Positions 1-4,772 of a stretch of DNA of 6,251 bases are shown piece after piece. The notes below the pieces were generated by a model. It was not told the DNA's origin. It was given only the letters and a program-made list of their open reading frames with translations, and searched no databases. How positions within the stretch are numbered: the stretch's first letter is position 1; every line of letters starts with the position of its first letter. Made by a program: the position numbers and the translations under genes. The stretch spans positions 1-6,251 of the forward strand of contig DAIOSQ010000105.1 in assembly GCA_036752465.1 (NCBI GenBank), in the 5' to 3' direction. Source of the DNA: DAIOSQ01 sp036752465 (lineage in GTDB: Bacteria > Pseudomonadota > Gammaproteobacteria > Legionellales > Legionellaceae).

Positions 1-249
1 GGTAGGTCCAGCTAGGACGCTTGACCACTGCTGGGGATGTGATTGCGGCGCATGACAGACACTCTGGGGATGGCGCAATACGGCAAACGCGGCACTTTCC
101 ATATCATCAAGCAGTTGCTGCTTCTGCAGCACTTGAGCGACCGCATGCAAAGCGTTATGCTCAGTCTGCAGCAAAGAAAGCACACTGCTGCTCAATAAGC
201 CTAACAAAATCAGCACCATAGGCCAGATGAACCCTTGTTGCCGCATCAT
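1..249 (-). CDS. PilX/GspK-like minor pilin, 3' end outside window
   Basis: Reading the minus strand from ATG at 249 gives an open frame of 83 codons that runs off the window edge. The N-terminus is MMRQQG followed by FIWPMVLILLGLL, a short basic leader ending in Gly-Phe, as expected for cleavage by prepilin peptidase, then a hydrophobic helix (about residues 7-27) and an amphipathic stretch ending in LDDMESAAFAVL (about 47-58). Position +5 of the mature protein is Met rather than Glu, which is characteristic of the tip pseudopilin GspK and variable in PilX. An AGGG ribosome binding site lies at 257-260, 7 nt before the ATG. The start overlaps the stop of the upstream pilW-like gene by 4 bp (ATGA), so the two are probably translationally coupled. 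A second ATG at 246 is possible. The role, inferred from position and N-terminus, is priming of a type IV pilus at the inner membrane. The globular domain is not visible, so PilX is a positional guess. Confidence 0.6.
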   Translation of the reverse strand, partial: MMRQQGFIWPMVLILLGLLSSSVLSLLQTEHNALHAVAQVLQKQQLLDDMESAAFAVLRHPQSVCHAPQSHPQQWSSVLAGPT

Positions 250-974
250 CCACGCACCCTAGCGACAAAAGACAAGCTGCGCGCTTGTGTGCTTAAAGCA
301 ATATGCAGCGCGGTCCAACGACCAAGCTGCTGCACAAAAATTTGGATATTTTTTATATGCTTGCTGACTTCGTCACGTTGGTGAAATTGATAATATACAC
401 CCAAGTCGCCTGAGCTTGCCTGTACACGGTATGTTTCATGCATCCATTCACCCACAAAAATGGGTGGCTCATAGTGAAAAGCCAATGGCTTAGCCAGCAG
501 CAACCAAATCTTTGCGTGCTCAACCCCGATGTGTGCGATCGAAGCCACCTCTGCATGTGTGCAATCTGCAACCAATACTTCTTCCTGACGATAAAAACCA
601 GGCTGATGATCGACTTGCAGTTGCCGTGGAGCAATGTTGAGCACGGACGCATATACCGAGCTCATGCGCTGGGTGGTTAAGGTTTTATCGGCAATAGTAA
701 AAGCAGCCAAATTGGCCCCAGGCACTTGGATCAAATGTTGAAGATGCCTGCAGGGGGTAAATCCAGCCTGCATAACACTGATTTTGATGCGCGTCGCTAG
801 CACCTGCAGTTCCATTTCTGCAGCCAGTTGTGTTCTAAATTCATCCACATGATGCTTGACCCGTGCATAACCATCACAAGTCATCCACATGATGACTGAG
901 GCAATCGACACACTCAGCATCATTGAGATTAAGCTAAATCCCTTATGCTTCAGCATGGAGCCACGTTGTTTCAT
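246..974 (-). CDS. pilW: PilW-like type IV pilus minor pilin
   Basis: A 242-residue prepilin-like protein. Its leader MKQRGSMLKHKG ends in Gly12, followed by FSLISMMLSVSIASVIMW, the hydrophobic N-terminal helix of type IV pilins; a shorter leader MLKHKG from ATG at 956 is equally plausible and neither start has a clear ribosome binding site. PilW-family hallmarks follow: AGFTPC (about residues 70-75), matching the usual AGF-x-GC pattern, and LVADCTHAEV (134-143), resembling the family's VSDC segment. Cys75 and Cys138 could form the family's disulfide. YRVQASSGDLGVYYQF (182-197) resembles the late beta-strand region. Glu at mature position +5 is replaced by Ser17, which is unusual. The gene overlaps the preceding pilV-like gene by 32 bp and the following pilX-like gene by 4 bp, so the three form an operon. 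Expected location is the inner membrane, then the tip of a type IV pilus, where minor pilins prime assembly. The family assignment rests on motifs only. Confidence 0.7.
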   Translation of the reverse strand: MKQRGSMLKHKGFSLISMMLSVSIASVIMWMTCDGYARVKHHVDEFRTQLAAEMELQVLATRIKISVMQAGFTPCRHLQHLIQVPGANLAAFTIADKTLTTQRMSSVYASVLNIAPRQLQVDHQPGFYRQEEVLVADCTHAEVASIAHIGVEHAKIWLLLAKPLAFHYEPPIFVGEWMHETYRVQASSGDLGVYYQFHQRDEVSKHIKNIQIFVQQLGRWTALHIALSTQARSLSFVARVRG

Positions 975-1137
975 AGGTGTTTTCGGTTATCCAAGCCGCA
1001 TTAAAAGCAGTTTGCGCCTGACGCAACAATTGATGTGTGTGCAACAGCTGCTGATAGGCAAGATACGAACCAGTCAACAGCAAGCAGATCATGACCACAC
1101 ACTCCAGCAAAGAAAAGCCACTCGTCTTTGATTTCAT
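943..1137 (-). CDS. pilV: Very short PilV-like prepilin
   Basis: A 64-residue protein with a textbook type III/IV prepilin start: MKSKTSG leader, cleavage expected between Gly7 and Phe8, then FSLLECVVMICLLLTGSYL with Glu at mature position +5. The ATG at 1137 is preceded by GGGAG (about 1145-1149), a good ribosome binding site, and a promoter-like element lies 30-59 nt upstream. Minor pilins of the PilV type are usually well over 100 residues. This one ends soon after the N-terminal helix, leaving about 57 mature residues and essentially no globular beta domain. The stop lies inside the start region of the following pilW-like gene, so a longer original reading frame would have had to overlap it extensively. 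It may be a miniaturised pilin, a remnant, or a truncated gene. It is first in a three-gene minor pilin operon. The prepilin call is strong; the name pilV rests on gene order. Confidence 0.68.
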   Translation of the reverse strand: MKSKTSGFSLLECVVMICLLLTGSYLAYQQLLHTHQLLRQAQTAFNAAWITENTYETTWLHAEA

Positions 1138-1161
1138 CCATTCTCCCAGAGACAGGTAGAA

Positions 1162-1190
1162 TGGGCATAGTAATCTGTTTATGCTATGTT
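1162..1190 (+). promoter_or_regulatory. Candidate sigma70 promoter for hisC-phhB
   Basis: TGGGCA (1162-1167) and an extended -10 TGCTATGTT (hexamer 1185-1190) are spaced by 17 bp, each matching the consensus at 4 of 6 positions. Transcription would begin near 1197, leaving a short leader with AGGA (1209-1212) before the ATG at 1221. Weak and unverified. Confidence 0.28.
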
Positions 1191-1196
1191 ATTCAA
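1167..1196 (-). promoter_or_regulatory. Candidate sigma70 promoter for the minor-pilin operon
   Basis: On the minus strand TTGAAT (1191-1196) and TACTAT (1167-1172) are separated by 18 bp, each resembling the -35 and -10 consensus (TACTAT matches 4 of 6). A start near 1160 would give a leader of about 23 nt that contains the GGGAG ribosome binding site of the first pilin gene. The element overlaps the candidate hisC promoter on the other strand. Assigned by eye only. Confidence 0.33.
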
Positions 1197-1220
1197 TCTA
1201 TCTTTGCGAGGACGCCATGT

Positions 1221-2348
1221 ATGCAGCGCAATACTTTTATCTTGCCACACCCAGGCATCCAAACCCTCTCGCCATACATTCCTGGCAAATCTGCGCAGGC
1301 CTTGCACGACGAGTTGGGCATCAGCGACATCATTAAACTGGCCAGCAATGAAAATCCTTATGGGTGCAGTCCTCAGGTATTAACCGCTTTAAGCAAACTA
1401 AGCGCCCTGGATCTCGCCACGTATTGTACTTCTCAAGCCCATCTATTGCGCGAAGTGCTGGCAGAAAAACTACACCTTAGTAAAGATTGTTTGTTGTTGG
1501 CGAATGGCTCAGACACTCTATTTTCCTTGCTGATGACAGGCTTTGCCCTGCATCAAAACAAGCATGTGCTCACGCATGAATATGCATTTATTACCTTTGC
1601 TATTCAAGCACAAACCTTAGGCGTGCCGCTGTACAGCGCAGCAATCGGTGCTAACTGGCAGGTCAATATCGATGCTTTACTTAACGCCTGCTCTGCACAG
1701 ACCGCCATGGTCTATCTCGCCAACCCCAACAATCCTACCGGGGGCTTTATCCCTCACGCGGCGATTGAACGATTGCTGCAGCACATACCCGAAACCACCA
1801 TACTGGTATTAGACGAAGCGTACCAAGAATATTTGCCGCACCAGCACGATCTCATCGCAAACATCTGTGCCTATCCAAATTTGGTGATCACCCGCACCTT
1901 CTCAAAAGCTTATGGGCTCGCGGGACTGCGATTAGGGTATGCCATCGGCAACCCACAATTGATTGCCTGGCTGTTGCGCATACAATTGCCGTTTATGGTC
2001 AACGTAGCCACCCTGACTGCTGGAATTGCCGCACTGCATGATGACGAGTTTGTGGGCAGCAGCGTGCGTCACAACCAACTGGGATTAGAGCAAATGCTGC
2101 ATGGATTACACGCACTACAGGTAACGTGTTTACCCGCTTACGGAAATTTTGTGACCATTAATTGTCACGCGGATGCCACACCGGTGTACCTCGCATTACA
2201 AAAAAAAGGCATTATCGTCAGACCGTTGCACCCGTATGGTCTCGGTGATTATTTGCGTGTTACCATAGGCACGCCAGCGCAAATCAAGCGCTTTTTGCAA
2301 GTATTACCAGAATGTTTACCTCTAGCGATAAGGAACGATCATGCATAG
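1221..2348 (+). CDS. hisC: HisC2-type PLP-dependent aminotransferase (histidinol-phosphate / aromatic)
   Basis: A fold-type I aminotransferase of 375 residues. Family landmarks in order: HPGIQTLSPYIPGKS (10-24), KLASNENPYGCSP (39-51), ANGSD (94-98, the phosphate-binding turn), EYAF (120-123), YLANPNNPTGG (165-175) holding the Asn that contacts the cofactor, LDEAYQEY (197-204), SKAYGLAGLRLGY (228-240) with Lys229 as the expected PLP lysine, and YLRVTIGT near the C-terminus. The ATG at 1221 was chosen because AGGA lies 8 nt upstream and the protein then begins where HisC proteins normally do; the frame stays open to 1128 but that extension looks non-homologous. HisC interconverts histidinol phosphate and imidazole-acetol phosphate with glutamate/2-oxoglutarate, and many members also transaminate phenylpyruvate and hydroxyphenylpyruvate. 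No other his genes are visible, and the overlapping neighbour is phhB, so aromatic amino acid metabolism is at least as likely as histidine synthesis. The usual RYPD segment reads TYCT (67-70), keeping only the Tyr. Confidence 0.88.
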   Translation: MQRNTFILPHPGIQTLSPYIPGKSAQALHDELGISDIIKLASNENPYGCSPQVLTALSKLSALDLATYCTSQAHLLREVLAEKLHLSKDCLLLANGSDTLFSLLMTGFALHQNKHVLTHEYAFITFAIQAQTLGVPLYSAAIGANWQVNIDALLNACSAQTAMVYLANPNNPTGGFIPHAAIERLLQHIPETTILVLDEAYQEYLPHQHDLIANICAYPNLVITRTFSKAYGLAGLRLGYAIGNPQLIAWLLRIQLPFMVNVATLTAGIAALHDDEFVGSSVRHNQLGLEQMLHGLHALQVTCLPAYGNFVTINCHADATPVYLALQKKGIIVRPLHPYGLGDYLRVTIGTPAQIKRFLQVLPECLPLAIRNDHA

Positions 2349-2682
2349 CAGTGACTTAAAACACAAAAGATGTGAGTCTTGTGAAGGTATTGGCCAAGCA
2401 CTTACTCCCACACAAATTGCCAACCTGATGCCCCAACTGGCGTCTGCATGGCAGCTCAGCGATGACCACAAGGAAATCAAACGTTCACTGTCGTTTGCTG
2501 ATTTTTATGAAACCATGGCATTTGTCAATGCGCTCGCTTGGTTGGCCCATCAGGATAACCATCACCCTGATCTCACCATTGGTTACAATTATTGTCACAT
2601 TCGCTACAGCACGCATGCACTAGACGGTTTGACGCACAATGACTTTATTTGTGCGGCTAAGGTAGACGGGTTGCTGACTTAA
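2341..2682 (+). CDS. phhB: Pterin-4a-carbinolamine dehydratase
   Basis: A 113-residue protein of normal family length. The dehydratase signature is complete: His70-x3-His74-His75-Pro76-x5-Tyr82-x9-His92-x8-Asp101, including DNHHPDLTIGYNY. The N-terminus carries CESCEGIGQALT (11-22), typical of bacterial PhhB. The enzyme dehydrates 4a-hydroxytetrahydrobiopterin formed by phenylalanine hydroxylase so that the pterin can be recycled; it acts in the cytoplasm, and the homologue DCoH is a transcription cofactor in animals. The ATG at 2341 has AAGGA at 2330-2334, and the gene overlaps the end of the hisC-like gene by 8 bp, so the two are probably translationally coupled. No phenylalanine hydroxylase gene is in the window. 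Pseudomonas has a phhA-phhB-phhC arrangement with an aromatic aminotransferase, which supports an aromatic role for this pair by analogy. Confidence 0.93.
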   Translation: MHSSDLKHKRCESCEGIGQALTPTQIANLMPQLASAWQLSDDHKEIKRSLSFADFYETMAFVNALAWLAHQDNHHPDLTIGYNYCHIRYSTHALDGLTHNDFICAAKVDGLLT

Positions 2683-2709
2683 GCAGCGCAATCTGACGGT
2701 TGCTGCTGC
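2683..2709 (+). other. Inverted repeat directly after phhB
   Basis: GCAGCGCAA (2683-2691) pairs with TTGCTGCTGC (2700-2709) with a one-base bulge and an 8-nt loop. It begins immediately after the phhB stop codon. There is no T-run after it, so it is not a classical intrinsic terminator, but it could protect the 3' end of the message or assist Rho. Confidence 0.4.
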
Positions 2710-2714
2710 GCGGA

Positions 2715-2746
2715 CTGCCATGGGGGTATAAGCATATCCATGGCAG
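2715..2746. terminator. Palindrome between convergent genes, possible bidirectional terminator
   Basis: CTGCCATGG (2715-2723) and CCATGGCAG (2738-2746) form a perfect 9-bp stem with a 14-nt loop. It lies in the gap between phhB and the convergent gene ending at 2767, where a bidirectional terminator is expected. It lacks a T-tract on either side, so termination activity is uncertain. A palindromic protein-binding site is an alternative. Confidence 0.4.
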
Positions 2747-2766
2747 CGGCGTGTGGTAACGATTGA

Positions 2767-3717
2767 TTACTTGGGTTCTTGAATATTCAGCCGTTGCTCT
2801 AGCAAATAGAGAATAGCCTTCTTTTCTGCTGCAGGAGTCTTGTCTGAACTGACCCTGGTTAAGCAATAGCTCACAAAATCACGCACCTTATCCTCATCAC
2901 TGCGATCTTCTGTTGAATCAGTCGCTTGCGCTTGGTAATCCTGTTGTAACTGGTTAGCCAATTGTTCTAGATCCTGCTGACTCAACAAAGCGACGGCATC
3001 CAGTTGTTGATGGCCAGTCGCAGCAGCGCGTTTAACTTGGCTTACGGCTACAGGCTGCTTACCTTGGTTACTGGTTGCCCCAGCAGCCAAAGCCATAGGA
3101 CGTGCTCTCGTATAGGCATAGTCATTATCATCATCGGCTTTGTGATTACGCCAGTATTCTACGTCCGCTTGGAATGCCAGTACGGTCAAGAATAACTCAG
3201 GACTAATATTTTTTTCGCGCAACAATTCTTTTTCTTTAAACGTGATTGTCCAGTCATTTTTAACGCGGAAAAAAGAACGTGACATCGTAGCGATGACCCG
3301 ATTAGAGAACATCTCATACACTGTAAATGTTGTGCCCCAAAAGTTCATTTCCGCTCGCGCAGCCTTTTCACCAGTGGAAGAAATGAGATCAAAGCTGGGG
3401 AAAAAGGTGAAAATCTTTTCTTCAACTGAGCCCAGTCGCATGTCATCTGCATCATACACATCAAAGTGCGCGCCGATGGAAAAAAATCGTGCACGCGCGC
3501 TGGCCACAAACTGATCGTGGTAATTGTACAAATCGTAAGTTAGCGGAACTGCTAGTACGCGGCGATATAACGTACCTAATTTATGGCTCTTACTCTCAAT
3601 ATCAAAACTGGTGGTATAACTTATCCAATGTTGCGATAAAAAAAGCTGATCAGGCAACTCATCCAGCTTAGCTTGCTCTGCAGTCGCTAGACAGCTCAGC
3701 AAAGCTAAGCAAAGCAA
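2767..3717 (-). CDS. Exported LURP-one/tubby-like domain protein with interrupted signal-peptide region
   Basis: The frame is open to a TTG at 3717 (316 residues). After a hydrophobic segment LCLALLSCLATA (2-13), residues about 25-165 show short alternating strands such as YDLYNYHDQFVASARARFF, HFDVYDADDMRLGSVEEKIF and the FTVYEMFSNRVIATMSR segment, a pattern typical of LURP-one-related (LOR) proteins with a tubby C-terminal-like barrel. A charged, low-complexity linker (about 191-230) and a Gln-rich, probably helical C-terminal region (235-316) follow. The hydrophobic N-terminus suggests export to the periplasm; LLSC could also serve as a weak lipobox. The TTG has no ribosome binding site. 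The well-placed signals (extended -10 at 3808-3816, GAGGA before ATG 3774) belong to an in-frame upstream start, but a TAG at 3730-3732 separates it from this frame. The next in-frame ATG lies inside the domain. Function is unknown; LOR folds bind lipids or act in membranes in some relatives. Fold assignment is by eye. Confidence 0.62.
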   Translation of the reverse strand: MLCLALLSCLATAEQAKLDELPDQLFLSQHWISYTTSFDIESKSHKLGTLYRRVLAVPLTYDLYNYHDQFVASARARFFSIGAHFDVYDADDMRLGSVEEKIFTFFPSFDLISSTGEKAARAEMNFWGTTFTVYEMFSNRVIATMSRSFFRVKNDWTITFKEKELLREKNISPELFLTVLAFQADVEYWRNHKADDDNDYAYTRARPMALAAGATSNQGKQPVAVSQVKRAAATGHQQLDAVALLSQQDLEQLANQLQQDYQAQATDSTEDRSDEDKVRDFVSYCLTRVSSDKTPAAEKKAILYLLEQRLNIQEPK

Positions 3718-3742
3718 AGCTAAGCTAAGCTAAGCTAAGCAA
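3693..3742. repeat. Pentanucleotide tandem repeat (AGCNN)10 with four perfect AGCTA units
   Basis: Ten back-to-back pentamers beginning AGC run through this stretch: AGCTC, AGCAA, AGCTA, AGCAA, AGCAA, then AGCTA four times (3718-3737), then AGCAA. On the coding (minus) strand the perfect part reads GCTTA x4. Five-base units shift the reading frame when copies are gained or lost. The tract coincides with the hydrophobic core of the signal peptide, whose Leu/Ala/Ser/Cys codons the repeat supplies. GCTTAGCTT at 3666-3674 is the inverted complement of AAGCTAAGC at 3702-3710, so the message could also fold here. Confidence 0.9.
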
Positions 3743-3774
3743 CATCCCGCCAAAATTTTACCTATTGCATGCAT
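3718..3774 (-). pseudogene. Original 5' end of the LURP-one-like gene, closed by an in-frame TAG
   Basis: ATG at 3774 is preceded by GAGGA with 5 nt spacing, the best ribosome binding site near this gene. It encodes MHAIGKILAGCCLA, a typical charged n-region and start of a hydrophobic signal peptide, then meets TAG at 3730-3732 (codon 15). The frame is identical to that of the downstream 316-residue ORF, so only this one stop separates them. ATG at 3770 closes after two codons and ATG at 3745 closes at 3725-3727. The stop is created by GCTTA repeat copies. This could be a true null allele, a phase-variable off state, or a sequencing or assembly error in the repeat. Confidence 0.6.
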
Positions 3775-3807
3775 TTTATCCTCATAATAAAAACACTATG
3801 TGCTTTA

Positions 3808-3816
3808 ATTGTAACA
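3808..3816 (-). promoter_or_regulatory. Extended -10 promoter element upstream of the LURP-one-like gene
   Basis: On the minus strand TGTTACAAT is a TG-extended -10 with TACAAT matching 5 of 6 consensus positions. No convincing -35 is seen 17 bp upstream, which extended -10 promoters tolerate. A transcript starting near 3801 would have a leader of about 27 nt ending at the GAGGA and ATG of 3774. The element lies in the 70-bp gap after secF, so the gene need not depend on the sec operon. Confidence 0.42.
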
Positions 3817-3844
3817 TAGATTGGCAGACTATGACGATAAAATA

Positions 3845-4762
3845 TTACGGTCTATCATCCAGTACTTTCTTCGGCGTGGGTATAAAGTCTTTTCTGTCTA
3901 GCCCTAGAGCTACTGCAAGTGCCCCGGCAACGTATATAGAAGAGTATGTTCCAATGACAATACCAATGATCAATGCCAAGGCAAAGCCGTGTATGGTTGC
4001 ACCACCATACACAAATAATGAAACCACAACAAACAATGTTAACACCGAAGTCATAATCGTGCGTGAGAGAGTTTGATTGATAGAAATATTCATAATTTCA
4101 ATTGCCGTTGAGCGCCTAATTTTGACAAAATTTTCGCGCACGCGATCGAATACCACAATCGTATCATTGAGAGAATACCCAATCACCGCCAATAACCCGG
4201 CAAGGGCCTTGAGATCAAACTCAACCCCAAACATGGCAAACACGCCCAGTATCAACACCGGATCATGAATCAAAGCCACCGCAGAACTAAACGCGAGGCG
4301 ATATTCAAACCGCAACGCAATGTAGATCATGGTAGCCAGCAAAGAAACAATGATGGCCAAAGCACCTTTGGTTGCCAGTTCTTTACCCACTTGTGGGCCA
4401 ACAAATTCTACACGTTGTTTGCTGGCTCCCGGGAGCTGCGACAAAACACGCTCCACCAACTGTTCCTGGTCAACATCTGCTCGTGGCGCTATGCTGATGA
4501 GTACATCTTTAACACTGCCATAACTGATAACTTGCGCTTCTTTAAAACCGATGTTATAGAGGCGTTCGCGAATTTTTTTCATATCGGGCGCTTGTGTATA
4601 GCTAACCTCGATTTGTGTCCCACCCGTAAAATCCAATCCCCAAGTCAAACCGTTGATCAAGAGTGCTGCCATAGAAACTACAAAGATGAGCACGGATAAC
4701 AACGCTGTCCACTTTCTTGCGCCCATAAAATCTATGCTTGAGTTTGGATTAAAAAATTCCAT
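3845..4762 (-). CDS. secF: Protein translocase subunit SecF
   Basis: A complete SecF of 305 residues, normal for proteobacteria. Order of parts: N-terminal MEFFNPNSSIDFMGARK, TM1 (about 18-38), GLDFTGGTQIEVSY (42-55) opening the periplasmic domain, VEFVGPQVGKEL (118-129), TM2 (133-152), TM3 (158-179), TM4 with the hallmark GYSLNDTIVVFDRVREN (195-211), TM5 (238-253) and TM6 (260-286). SecF with SecD and YajC binds SecYEG in the inner membrane and uses the proton gradient to pull exported proteins into the periplasm. The frame is open to 4828, but ATG 4762 was chosen because the protein then starts like other SecF proteins, AAGG precedes it by about 9 nt, and the longer version would overlap secD by more than 50 bp. 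The spacer to the secD stop is 10 bp, so the two are co-transcribed. Confidence 0.97.
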   Translation of the reverse strand: MEFFNPNSSIDFMGARKWTALLSVLIFVVSMAALLINGLTWGLDFTGGTQIEVSYTQAPDMKKIRERLYNIGFKEAQVISYGSVKDVLISIAPRADVDQEQLVERVLSQLPGASKQRVEFVGPQVGKELATKGALAIIVSLLATMIYIALRFEYRLAFSSAVALIHDPVLILGVFAMFGVEFDLKALAGLLAVIGYSLNDTIVVFDRVRENFVKIRRSTAIEIMNISINQTLSRTIMTSVLTLFVVVSLFVYGGATIHGFALALIIGIVIGTYSSIYVAGALAVALGLDRKDFIPTPKKVLDDRP

Positions 4763-4772
4763 AAATTTCGCC

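Noticed and set aside
21..680. Plus-strand open frames opposite the pilin genes
   Set aside because: They lie opposite coding frames with clear prepilin motifs and show no family features.
1128..1220. Extended N-terminus for the hisC-like protein from ATG 1128
   Set aside because: The extra 31 residues do not resemble HisC, overlap the divergent pilin gene, and ATG 1221 has its own AGGA at suitable spacing.
3242..3514. 90-codon plus-strand open frame opposite the LURP-one-like gene
   Set aside because: The opposite strand has a coherent protein fold pattern over the same bases, and this frame has none.
3693..3742. CRISPR array or mobile-element terminus
   Set aside because: The repeat unit is 5 bp with no spacers, no flanking target duplication and no transposase nearby; a microsatellite explains it.
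4265..4699. 144-codon plus-strand open frame opposite secF
   Set aside because: Antisense shadow of secF; its composition reflects reverse-complemented membrane-protein codons.
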